Assembly: GCA_028532985.1 (NCBI GenBank)
Contig: JANCIK010000006.1
Span: forward strand, 2,790,001 to 2,854,000
Source of the DNA: Stropharia rugosoannulata
Taxonomy: Eukaryota > Basidiomycota > Agaricomycetes > Agaricales > Strophariaceae
DNA: 64,000 bases
Direction: 5' to 3'
Below the pieces are notes generated by a model. It made no database searches and was not told the origin of the DNA. It saw nothing but the letters and a program-made list of their open reading frames with translations. The position numbers and the translations under genes were made by a program. Below are positions 36,501 to 48,100 of this stretch, piece after piece (the first letter of the stretch is position 1; each line of letters begins with the position of its first letter).

Positions 36501-38474
36501 TGACGGCCAGGTCTCCGAGATAGGCCAAAAGCTTTTGAGCACGGTTCTGACTTTGTACAAGTTTGAAGAGGTCGGGTGTATCGTCGATGAACTAGAACAG
36601 ATTTAAAGGCGAAACCTTTAAAGATCTTATAAAACAGACATACAGTGGTCCAGGTCTTGCCACCAATGAAAATGTCATGGGTTAAGAGACGGAACAAGAA
36701 GGGAATGTTTGTCTGAAAAGTTTGGCTTGAATGTCGTCCAGATAGTGAAGGGGAAATACACATACCTTGACACCGCGAATACGGAACTCAACAAGGGCAC
36801 GAAGCATCTTACGACGAGCGACCTCGTAAGTAGTGCCGCTAACGGAGCACTTGACAAGCAAACTGTCATAATGGGGCTGGCGAAGAGCGTATTAGTGAAG
36901 AAGATATGTAGATAGTAAGAACGCACGGTAATCTGAGCACCGGCGAAACCAGAGCTAGCATCCAAGCGAACACCATTACCACCAGCACTGCGGTAAACTT
37001 CAATCTTTCCGGTATCGGGCTGGAAGCCTTGGGCAGCGTCTTCCGTAGTGATACGGCACTGGATAGCGAATCCACGCTTCGTAATAGCATCTTGGGTAAG
37101 ACCAAGCTGGGGCAAAGTAGCGCCAGCAGCAATCTGGATCTGAGCAGCGACGATATCGATACCAGTAATCTCCTCTGTACGAATTTCAGTATTAGACAAT
37201 AAAACCTGCTGCTTTGATCTCACCGGTAATAGTGTGCTCGACCTGAATACGGGGGTTGATTTCGATGAAGTAATGGCGTCCCATCTGATCGACCAAGAAC
37301 TCGGCAGTTCCGGCATTTCTATACCCCACACTCTTTGCAAGCTTGATGGCGTCGGAGAGAATGGCCTGACGGACCTCTTCCGGGAGGTGAGTTGCAGGTG
37401 CAACCTCAACGACTTTCTGATGCCTCCTCTGGACGGAGCAATCACGCTCGAAAAGATGGATGGTGTTGCCAACGGCATCTGCGAGGATCTGTACTTCGAT
37501 GTGCCGGGGACGCTCGAGGAAGCGCTCAATGAAGACGGTTCCATCTCCGAAGGCGGCCTTGGCTTCGGACACAGCGCGTTCGAACGCGTCCTTGAAATCA
37601 GATTGCTCTCGGACTACACGCATACCACGGCCTCCTCCACCCATGGCGGCCTTGATAATGACGGGGAAGCCGTACTCCTCAATGAACGCGTTACCATCCT
37701 GGTAGCTGTCAACGGGTCCTGGAGTTCCTGGCACAACAGGGACGCCGACTTTCATGGCTAATGGGGCACACACATATTTAATAGCGCCGAATTACACCGT
37801 CCGATCAAAAACTCACCGAGCGTCCTTGCCTTGGTCTTATCACCAAGACCATCGATTACCTCTGGGCTGGGGCCAACAAACGCAATGCCGGCTTGCTCGA
37901 CCTTTCGAGCGAATTCGGCATTTTCGGACAAGAAACCATAACTGTAGGGCGACATTAGCGCAGCGCGACATCGGAGGGGAGATGTTCTAACCCAGGATGG
38001 ATCATGTCTACGCCGTGCTCGAGGGCAATTCGGATGATATCATCCTGCGCGAGGTAGGCCCCGACGGGAGTGAGACCTTTTCCGACTTGATAGGCCTCAT
38101 CGGACTGTACACAGTGGTGTTAGAAGCGACGTCTAGATAGAAGCGTAGTGGGCGGACCTTTTGACGATGAGCAGATAAGCGATCTTCGAAAGAATAGATG
38201 GCGACGGTGTGCATCGCGAGCTCGTGGGCGGTACGGAAAACACGGATGGCAATCTCCTGCAAAAAAGCATGGTTGACGCGATCGCGAAGGAAAAGAGAGG
38301 CAAGGCACGTACGCCGCGATTGGCAACGAGGATCTTGGTGAGGGGGCCGCCATGGCCTGCAGCCTTCCTTCTCATCGTCTGGATGGAGTGAACGGGGGTG
38401 CCGGGCGCGCTGGGCGACCCGGCGAAGATGGGGGCGAGCCTGGGAGGGTGGAGAGTCGAGGACGGCGCGGCCAT
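33510..38474 (-). CDS. PYC: Pyruvate carboxylase
   Basis: A biotin enzyme that carboxylates pyruvate to oxaloacetate, refilling the TCA cycle and feeding gluconeogenesis; cytosolic in most fungi. The start at 38474 gives an N-terminal extension before KILVANRG, which opens the biotin carboxylase domain. ATP-grasp signatures follow ([37 protein letters not shown]). The carboxyltransferase domain shows [15 protein letters not shown] and [10 protein letters not shown]. The C-terminal biotinyl domain reads [17 protein letters not shown] with the biotin lysine at AMKM, ending DLIAEIQA and the stop at 33510-33512. At least a dozen short introns interrupt the gene. The lysine lies on a 17-nt exon at 33742-33758. 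The N-terminal extension is Ser/Pro/Arg-containing and could be a weak mitochondrial presequence. I did not fix every splice site. Confidence 0.95.
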
Positions 38475-38956
38475 GATGGTGGCGGTTGGAAAGATAGAGA
38501 CGAGGAAGGTGGAGTATATGTATATGAAGGGGGATACCGGAAAATGCGGAAGCTAATAAAGCGCTGAAAAAGGATACAGACCAATCAGAGGCTACAAACA
38601 AACCAACAAGGAGGAGTTGAAGAAGAATATCTTCGGCAATGATCGTACCCTCCGCGGATGTTCTGTTATTCTCCATGGCTAATCTTTTATCTATGCCCAC
38701 CGGCAATAAGGTGGGCGGCCAGCGGGCCTACGCACATCTCCACCCCCACATCGCGCAGGCTCTCTCAATTATTCTAGCATTAGGCGCTGTCCCCGGCGCA
38801 TCGCTCTTTATTCCCTCGATCTCGTTTTGTACATCATAACCATGTGATTCTCCGCACTCGCACCTGGTCTCAATAAATACGGAGCGGGAAATAGCCTGTG
38901 CAACAAGTCGTCTACAACATACGCCCTTCCGTGACCCGTCTCCCCCGATGTCGCTT
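38475..38956. other. Intergenic region upstream of pyruvate carboxylase
   Basis: This segment is 482 bp between two minus-strand genes. It must contain the pyruvate carboxylase promoter and the 3' end of the GDP-mannose transporter. No distinct motif was recognised. Confidence 0.45.
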
Positions 38957-40531
38957 TCACGGCTTCCTATTTGCTAAGGGGATTATTGCATCTGCCTGTG
39001 TCCTCGTCTCTGACTTTTTCTGGTTCGTTTTCGCCACCGCGTATAATATTCCTGCGAAGAAGCCAACTCCTATTGCGGATACAGAACCAACCGTGACCGC
39101 ATCCCCAAAGAACAGCATACCCGATGCAGCCACTGGCAGCTTGTTCAGCGCCCCAACCATACTATGCGGGTGGCTGATCAACCTCCGCTCAAACAGATTC
39201 AAGCTTTGCGGAACTCACCTGTACGTTGTGCTACTGGTCACACGGACGCACCACGCAGTGGTGTACGAGATACCAACGGCCGCTGCCCCTGAGAATGCAA
39301 TCGCCAACAGGAGCGCGTTGCGAGTTGCGGAAGGGCTGTCTCCGTGTCAGTTTCTTCTTCTGGGAGTACTTCCCCAAATCGGGCACTTACAAGTTCACAT
39401 TCAAGTTTTCTGTTCCCCAGTCCTCTGCAATAATAGAGCAAACGGCTAGAACCGGGATGCTCAGTAAATTGTTGTAGAACATGGAGTCCCAGTCAGAGAA
39501 TCCCGTCGACTTGATTCTTTTCCTCATAGACAAAACCTGAACACCATAAGAATGTCGCCCCATGACCAAAGCTAAATTCAACTCACATATGCCGCGCTTG
39601 TCAGACAATTTGTGAGCATCCAGAAGTATCCTACATTGAGCTCTCGAACTGCCCCAGCCAGGTTTTGTAGACCGCCCAGGCTGACTCCAGTACCAACTGC
39701 TGGGACCGAGTCGGCAAAGGTACCTGAGATATCTGACCATGCGGCAATAATTGATGAGATGACCTAGATTTGAATTATCCATTAGCATTGCAAATACACT
39801 CTGCAAGTCCGAATTATGACGTACCATAAAAATGAACGAGACGAACGTCAGGGCAGTGACTCGTCCTCCGAACCAAATGACCTCGCCGTAGGCCTAAATA
39901 TGATATACTCTAGTTCAGAATTCAAAATAAGCAGAGGGAAGCGCATACAATAAGAATGATGGTCAAATTCTTGAAAATAGTGTACACCGGTATACTCAAA
40001 TGTTGCTGGTGCAGAAATGAGCAATTATTACAGCGACTAGAACACGATTTAAAAGACACACCAAGCTCTTTGATCCTGTATAAATCACACTAACGAGCAT
40101 AAAACTGATCGGGAACCATGATTTAGCCTCTTGCAAGTCGAACTTCCGGAACGATATGATCCCCAATTTCTTGACGAAAGCGACGCAAGTTACGCAGACG
40201 ACAGACTGCATGCATAGGAGCAAGAAGTTCATGTTGAACTTCGCGCCTGATACCACATACTGCGAGGCTAACATTCAGTTGGATTGTAATAGTAGACGCG
40301 CACTGCGTTCTACCTTGTTCACGACCGTCATGAGAATCGAAGCTATGCAATAGCAAACGACAGGTGGTACTAAGGAGAACGTCTTGAGCAGTTTGGACAA
40401 CTAGAAAAGAGCGGAAACATACTGGGTGATGAAGTTGGTGCCTTCTCTAAAGACCCTGTAGCCATTGCTTTCTTTACATCTGCCGCATCACGCTCAATAG
40501 CTGCGTTTGGTCTGTCGTTGCGTTGCGACAT
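38957..40531 (-). CDS. VRG4: Golgi GDP-mannose transporter (nucleotide-sugar transporter)
   Basis: This carrier exchanges GDP-mannose for GMP across the Golgi membrane and supplies mannosylation of proteins and lipids. The start at 40531 opens a polar, cytosolic N-terminus ([15 protein letters not shown]), with membrane segments in the following exons. Diagnostic motifs are KFNMNF after the second membrane segment, [14 protein letters not shown], and GALNKLP near the C-terminus, the motif shown in Vrg4 to be needed for GDP-mannose binding. The tail is basic with paired lysines, as in Golgi-retained members. About seven to eight exons with short introns; the first intron is only about 22 nt in the most natural reading and may be mis-modelled. 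Two ACGCGT words lie about 370 bp upstream. Confidence 0.92.
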
Positions 40532-42661
40532 CTTGGGTGGGCTGCAGTTCAGAATCCGAGACCGTGGAAATTACAACACTTGCGGCCAAGACAAAAAATA
40601 AGGAGGTGAAGATTTGAATGCAGTGTCAGCCTGCTTGAATGTAGTCAGGCAGCCACTGGAGATAGAAGATGGAGCTGGATGAATGATAGCAAAGAACGTA
40701 AGTTTGGTGGTAAATGCAGTTCAGAGTAAGAGACAAGCAACAGTGAAGCTAAGCACAGTACGTAGAGATGTAACCGGTAGAAGTGCTGGAGGATTGAATC
40801 TCAATATTCAATTCTCATTTTGGCTATCCGTCGGACGTCCTGACGCTGGTGGTTCTGGCACGTGATAGCCACGTCGTCCAGAGGCGCCCGTAGAGACGCG
40901 TCTTGGACGCGTCGCAATATTAGGCTACTATGCAGATATCATAGTTGAGGCACGGGAATACGCAAAAGGATATGCAGGTTATTGACATCAGGACAAGTAT
41001 ACATGCAACAGAGCGTTTAGCATAGATGGCTTTACTACGACTCCACAAACCTCAAGGAAAACATTGGGAAAACAAGGGCACTGAATGATAGGAAAATAGA
41101 TAAAACAGGAAACATGCAGTACGTAGTATTGTGGTTCTTGCGGTAATCTCCGTTGCAATGTTGGCTACAGAAGATGGGCAATGGAGGCATCGTAGGCGGT
41201 CGCTCTTCTCCAGCGACAGGACCGGAGTACTTACCCAGAAGTCGAGGACATGTCATCGCCGATAGTGATAATCAGTACGACAAGGGAAGTGAGTAGAGTC
41301 ATGGCGGCGTTAAGATCCTCCCCGAAGCTGAACGGACCTTGTGCGCATCAACGTCGACTCTCCGAATACCTAGCTCACGATGTCACCAAACCGGGCTCAC
41401 AGCAGGGGCGCATAATGCATATGCTGATTTGCAACCTGCAATTCTTGTCAAGCGCAAAAAGAAGAGTCGGAAGCTCTTCAAGATGTTGCTCTTGACGCAA
41501 TCCTGAGGCTGAGAAATATTATCCGTTTTGCAAATTTCGGCCAGATAAGAGAGATAATTACTCACAGATACTTCTAAAGGACTTCACGGCCGAGTTGCAA
41601 AGACAGAGAACGCAAAAGACCGCATATCTGGAGCATTATGTTATGTACTGATTGAGCTCGGATACAGTCGGCAAGATACTCCACGAGACAGTTGGCGTTC
41701 GGCGCTGTTGCGTCGGGGACAGTTATGCAGCTCCTCTGCTATGCACATGCTCAAGAATGCAAAAGAAATAACACCACTACCACTACCTAGTTTGATCCTT
41801 GGAACCGGTACATCTGCCATATGCTTTGCATGGCTCTTCGGCCCGACATTCGTTAAGCAGCAGCACGTCGCCCGTATTTTCCAATGGTGTGTGCGCGGAT
41901 TGATGGCGGAGTCCGCGTTTGGATGAATGCTCTAAGTATCAAGAACACCTCCCATGTTTGAGAGGCAGTAATGCTGGTAAATGACAGATATCAAAAGCGG
42001 CCAGAACTTTGGGTAACGTATGGTTTGCTTATGACAGTTAGAAAGTAACGATTGTGAACAGCGCATAGAATGGATTATGCTTGCCGAGTGATGAGAGCGT
42101 CGTCGTCAATTTTGCTGTTGGACAACAGGCTTTAAGCGGGACTAGACAGATTTCGCATATGAGCATGTCACCGTCGCCAAACGTAGCCCGTGGAAAGTCG
42201 CAGCTTTTCTCGACCAAAACTTCGGGCCTCGAGTAATACGGTGTCACTGGACTAGTGGGCATCGGAGGTACCGGAAAACGCTTGTGCATCGATCGATGTA
42301 GTCACTGTGATTCCTGGAACACAATACTGTTTCACGATAAGAAGGCAGCAAAGAAGAGAGCACAGTAAAGCATCGGTCATAGCTGTTGGTGATGGTACAA
42401 CATTAAAGAGCGACTTGAACTTGAATGGGCTTCACAAAGTACACAGTAAAGTGATGACTCAGGTAAATAATGCTCAACAAGCCCTCCTACTCTTACTTAC
42501 GTCATGGCTGATGACCAATGCGGCCGGCATCATGAGTACGGCGAGAGCAATGGGCGCGTCTCACTGCTCTACAAACTACCTCGGTCACCAGTGCACGGTG
42601 TTGAGGCCCAATCGACGTTCTACTACAACGTCCCGGCTCTACCTAGCAAGAGATACTGAAG
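40532..42661. other. 2.1-kb intergenic region, possibly with one or two unrecognised small genes
   Basis: No known domain was recognised. Some stretches look coding: on plus, 41471-41576 reads EALQDVALDAILRLRN and continues to a stop, and 41708-41926 ends with an aromatic-rich segment. On minus, a strong donor GGTAAGTACT near 41236 follows a hydrophobic MTLLTSLVVLII segment, and a GTAAGTAAG donor lies near 42500. These fragments do not join into one convincing model. The region also carries the presumed promoters of the GDP-mannose transporter (minus) and the PQ-loop protein (plus). Confidence 0.35.
40896..40912. promoter_or_regulatory. Paired ACGCGT boxes
   Basis: Two ACGCGT words start 11 bp apart, at 40896 and 40907, about 370 bp upstream of the GDP-mannose transporter start. 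ACGCGT is the MCB element bound by MBF at G1/S genes in yeasts. Spacing of one helical turn suggests paired binding, but single ACGCGT words are frequent in this GC-balanced DNA. Confidence 0.35.
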
Positions 42662-43878
42662 ATGATTCCTGAATGGCTTTCAGTCGTTGCCTCGGTCGGC
42701 ATGGCTGTCGGTCCTCCTCTTGTTCGTCATAGGCCAATACCATTGGATCAGAACATTAACCGCCGTTCTAGGTTTACGCGGACCAAGCCATATCTATCAT
42801 TCGGAAAAAGTACGCTCAGATTACACATAATGAGCTACTTATCTTCTCTTGCCTTCTCTGACGGTTAACGCAACAGGGATGCAACTGGTTTCTCTCGCGA
42901 TGTCTGCGCCATATTGTCAATTACACTCCTATGAAACTCCTTTCTGCTTCTAACCATCTGGTTGTGCCCTATCTAGACTAATCGCCAATATTACGAGATG
43001 CTTTTTCTGGCTGGGGTATGCCTATGGCTGTTCCTGTGTTCGAAGTTCTGACAGCTCGTCAGAAACCGTTTTGAAATTCCTCTGCTGGTTCAGTCGCTGT
43101 TAATGATACTTGCCCAGGTATGCCACACGTCTTCTCATTGACAGATTTACCCCAACCGATAACAGTTAGCTTTACTTTACATTTGCATCATATACCGGCC
43201 ACGGCTGAGTCCAGAAACACTCGGCAAATCTACCCGACCTCTTTCCTTCTGGCAATGGTCATCATACTCACAATATATTGAGTTTCTGGCCGGCCTCATG
43301 TGAGTTCTGTCACACGTCCCTTGTTAATTGCACTCAAGATTGGTACAGTCTATGTCAGGCCATACTCTTTCTCATACTAGGACGCTCAGAAACCTTCGTC
43401 GCTATTCTCGGATTCGTTGCCCTAGGACTTGAAAGCACGTTACCCATACCCCAGCTTCTCAGGTCAGCGGTTGCATATATGTCAAACTAACTATCTCATA
43501 TGTCCATTAGCAACTATCGCCAGCGGTCCCTATATGGCTTCCGAATGTCAACGCTTATCGGTTGGGTCGGAGGTGACTCCTTTAAGTGAGCATCTAGCGT
43601 CAGAATACGCCCAATGAGAATTAATCTCAATTTCGCATCTAGGACAATTTACTTTTTCGTCAAAGGAAACCCCCTTCAATTCAAAGTCTGCGCCATCTTC
43701 CAACTGTCAATTGATATCGGTGGGTGACATTCTCCCCCGCATGACCAGAAATAAAATAGCTAACTGCAATATAGCTATCATATTCCAACGCTTTATGTAT
43801 GGTAACTCACCCCCCTTGTCAGTTCTCATGGAGGAAGACGATGAATTGGAACAAGCACTTGCTTTGGCAGATGAATAG
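42662..43878 (+). CDS. ANY1: PQ-loop membrane protein of the Any1/SLC66A2 family
   Basis: Ten exons: 42662-42721, 42772-42809, 42877-42915, 42977-43015, 43063-43117, 43166-43299, 43349-43462, 43511-43585, 43643-43719 and 43775-43878. They give 735 nt and 244 residues. The protein opens MIPEWLSVVASVGMAVGPPL, a first PQ-loop-like helix pair with PP in place of PQ. Then come KDATGFSRDVCAILLIAN and FWLGNRFEIPLLVQS. The second loop reads ESTLPIPQLLSNY with an intact PQ, then GGDSFKTIYFFVKGNPLQFK and an acidic tail. This closely follows the human SLC66A2 pattern. Yeast Any1 acts at Golgi/endosomes and counters phospholipid flippases; a similar role here is inference. Many introns are minimal, so each exon was checked for phase. 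Confidence 0.88.
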
Positions 43879-45184
43879 ACCATTCTGTATGTACGCGACA
43901 TACTCCTGAATCCCCATTTCCCAATGACGAGATTTAGGATTACATGCATTTATTTATATTGTAGAATAGTCTATAAAGTATCGTCAGTCACACTATTATC
44001 GAAAACTAGGTCGTGTCCCATGTCATATGTTGTAGACAGATCGACAACGATCTACATCCCGGTGGGAAAAACGGCCAGGCCCAGTAGTAGTTTCTCAGGC
44101 GAGCCAGAGCAATGGGCCGCAATACTAATACACATAGGTTGTGATGACCATAATAGTTTTCATGAACTGAGTGCAACGATGCTCTCAAAAAGGATGCATC
44201 TTGGCGCACCACTGCTTGATTTGAGGATACGAGTTCGTCTTATAGAAAAGGAGTGTGCATAGATCACGGAAGTCGCTAGAAAGACAAACACCGTCAGTTT
44301 GTGATATGACCGCGGGGAGGCGGACTTTATATACCTGTGTTGCTGTCAAGTAAAAAACTGAGCGTGCCACAGTAAAATACACAAATTTATAAAGTTTCAA
44401 ACGGTTGATTATAGCGATCAAGAACGTGAACCTCAAGTGAGCCCCAGTTCCTAAATCAGCTACGCTGTAGTCCGTTTTCGTAAAGCGCTTGTAGCTAGTT
44501 GATTTTGCGCAGCGCAGGGATGGACTAATAAAACAATATATATATCCGTACCGCAGTCTACGGATATACGTAGCGGCCAGATAACATCGACCAAGGGGCG
44601 AGTGGCACCGACTGATACACGACAATATCCGCAGGCATTCGTGTTATGTCCCAAAGGTTTTCCTGGAGCGAGCGTGATGACAGAGTGGGCCGCAAATCAC
44701 GATCCACAACTTAATTATCATCGGAAGCAGGAAGTGGATAGTGGAGTCATGCTGCATATCTTGTCCATAGTTAATCGGACACAACAAGACTTGTGCAGTC
44801 GCAGGCGGGCAAAGATCAACGGGCACGTCGACAGAATGAGGACTTGATCTGATTACGATTATCGCGTCAGCTCTGGCGCAGAAAGTATGAAGTCAAATCC
44901 TATAGATGACACAACGACTGTGCAAAAATCCAAGTCACTGAGCTGCTTGGTGGAGTCAAAAGGAAGGTAGTAGCGTCGGCAGCAGCAGAAAAGGCAGGAC
45001 GTAATGAGTAGTAGAGCTAACCAAAGCAAGGCACTCGCAGAAACAGTTTAGTAGGCAGAGGCTGTGCTGATATTTATGACGGCCTTGGTCGGCAACAGGA
45101 CCAAATAAAGTTACTCAATCCCCTCTCCGCCACGAACTTGAACGCGCAGCTATCAAGTCCAACAGGACCATTCCCCTCCCCACC
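43879..45184. other. Intergenic region upstream of clathrin heavy chain
   Basis: About 1.3 kb between two plus-strand genes. Open frames are short, contradictory in strand and without motifs. The only clear structure is the inverted repeat at 44541-44568. Confidence 0.5.
44541..44568. repeat. Perfect 10-bp inverted repeat, 8-nt loop
   Basis: TATATCCGTA at 44541-44550 and its exact complement at 44559-44568 flank an 8-nt spacer. It follows a run of TA dinucleotides. It could form a hairpin or bind a dimeric factor; it lies about 620 bp upstream of the clathrin start. Confidence 0.5.
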
Positions 45185-48100
45185 ATGGCTGCCATCGATG
45201 CCTCGAAACCCATTGCCTTCTGCGAGCATCTCCAGCTCACCAGTCTTGGCGTCCAACCCGCCTCTATCTCATTTCAGGTATGTGACGCGCCAGCATTTCA
45301 TCTAGCATTGGGTGACGACAGCTCTTCGCTTCCGTATTATCTCTAGGTATGCCCCGCAAACGAATCGACAGCGTATCATTTACTTATGCACATGATATCT
45401 ACAGACCTTAACGCTAGAATCCGACCAATTCATCTGCATTCGTGAAAAATTCGAGGCGCCGGGGCCCCAGGGGCAGCCGCAGGGGCAAGTCGTCATCATT
45501 GACCTGTCCGATGCCAACAATGTTCTTCGACGACCCATCTCTGCAGACTCTGCTATCATGCACCCTAAGCAAAAGATCCTGGCCCTGAAAGGCAAGTGGG
45601 CACGACATCTACCAACCTCATGATTATATTTACCTGTCCCCTATAGCCGGGCGTACATTGCAGATATTCAATATTGACACCAAGCAGAAGGTCAAGTCAC
45701 ATACAAACAACGAAGACATCGTGTTCTGGAAATGGGTGTCGGATACTACCATTGGAATTGTTACTGATACCACTGTATACCATTGGACCATTACAGACCA
45801 AACGTCACCTCCCCAGAAAGTGTTCGACCGCCACGCCACGCTGAACGGTGCTCAAATCATTAACTACCGCATTACACCAGATGAGAAATGGCTTGTACTT
45901 GTCGGCATTTCCGGGAACCCGGCAAACCCTTCACTCTTCAAAATCAAGGGTTCAATGCAGTTGTATAGCAGGGAGCGCGGTGTTAGCCAGCCTATCGAGG
46001 GTCACGCTGCCGCCTTCGCCGAATTAAAGTTGGACGGGCGCAAGCATCCTACGAAGTTATTCACATTCGCTGTCAGGACAGCAACTGGTGCTAAGGTTCG
46101 TAAACATTCCCTGCGTTTAACGCTCACACGTATTGACCATTATCCTCAGCTTCACATTGTGGAAATTGACCACCAAAGTGCAGATCCTCCATTCGTTAAG
46201 AAAGCTATTGATGTCTACTTCCCTGAAGAGGCTACAAATGATTTCCCTGTCGCTATGCAAGTTTCGAAGAAACATGGCATCGTTTATCTAGTCACCAAGT
46301 ACGGTTTCATTCACCTGTACGATTTGGAGTCTGGTGCCTGCGTATACATGAACCGCATTTCCGGAGAAACCATCTTTGTCACTGCTGAACATGAAGCTAC
46401 CAATGGTATCATCGGTGTCAACAAGAAGGGTCAAGTTCTTAGCGTCAATGTCGATGAGCAAACAATCATTCCTTACATACTGAAGACTTTGAACAACACC
46501 GATCTCGCGTTCAAGTTGGCTAGCAGGGCTAATCTGCCAGGTGCAGACGATCTTTACATTCAGCAGTACCGCCACCTCTTTGCATCTGGTCAGTATAATG
46601 AAGCTGCCAAAGTTGCCGCCAATTCGCCACGCGTAAGTATACGCTCAATTAGAGTTGTTCTGTGTAATAGCTTATGTTTGGTTTATAGGGTATTCTTCGT
46701 ACAACGGAGGTCATTGAGTCCTTCAAGCAAGCGCCCACTGTGGAAGGCCAGATCTCTCCCATCCTCCAGTACTTCGGCATTTTGTTGGAGAAGGGTGAAC
46801 TTAATCATTTCGAATCGCTCGAACTGGCACGACCAGTCCTGCAACAAGGCAGGAAACAATTGCTCGAGAAGTGGTTGAAGGAGAACAAGCTGACCTGCAG
46901 CGAGGAGCTTGGTGACATTGTTCGCCTCCATGATATGACGCTCGCTTTGAGCGTCTATCTCCGCGCCAATGTCCCCAACAAGGTTATTGCGTGCTTCGCC
47001 GAGACTGGCCAGACAGACAAGATCCTCCTCTATTCGAAAAAGGTTGGATTCCAGCCCGACTACGTTGCACTCCTTCAGCACATTATGCGCACCAGTCCCG
47101 AGAAGGGTGCCGAATTTGCTTCTCAACTTGCAAATGACGAAAGCGGACCTCTTGTAGATGTCGAACGAGTAGTGGATATCTTCATGTCGCAGAATATGTT
47201 GCAGCCGGCTACGTCGTTCCTTTTGGACGCACTCAAGGACAACAAGCCTGAACAGGGCCATCTCCAGACTCGCTTGCTGGAGCTCAACCTTATTAACGCT
47301 CCTCAAGTTGCCGATGCTATCTTGACAAATAACATCTTCACTCATTACGACAGGCCAAGAATCGCGAACCTGTGCGAGAAAGCTGGTCTCCTTCAACGCG
47401 TAAGTGGACTGTAATATTCTTTAAGCTTCAGTGAATAACATTCTGTTCAGGCTCTCGAGCACTATGAAGATATTGCCGACATCAAGCGCGCTATTGTTCA
47501 TACCGCTACCCTCCCGGCAGATGTGAGTACTGAAGTACTTTATTCGAGTAAACAAGCCTAACAAATGTTTGTAGTGGCTTATTGAGTACTTCAAGAACCT
47601 TGATGTCGAGCAAACCATGGCCTGCTTACAGGAGATGTTGCGCGTCAACATCCGGCAGAACTTGCAAGTTGTCATCCAGATCGCGACGAAGTACTCCGAC
47701 CTGCTTGGACCCATTAAGCTCATCGAAATGTTCGAGAGTTTCAAGACGTTCGAGGGTCTCTACTACTACCTAGGTTCTATCGTCAATCTCAGCCAAGACC
47801 CAGAGGTGCACTTCAAGTACATCCAAGCCGCTACCCGCACTGGTCAGATTCGCGAAGTCGAGCGCATTTGCAGAGAGAGCAATTTCTACAACCCGGAGAA
47901 AGTCAAGAACTTCCTCAAGGAGGCGAAACTTGCTGACCAACTCCCTCTCATCATCGTTTGTGATCGCTTTGATTTTGTTCACGACCTTGTCCTGTATCTG
48001 TACCAGAACGGTCTCACTAAGTTCATTGAGGTTTACGTCCAGCGTGTCAATTCCGTCCGCACTCCTCAAGTCGTCGGTGGCCTGTTGGATGTTGACTGCG

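Noticed and set aside
42038..42289. 83-codon minus-strand frame with a CEICLVPLKACC motif
   Set aside because: It looks like half of a zinc finger but lacks the remaining Cys/His pairs and has no convincing partner exon.
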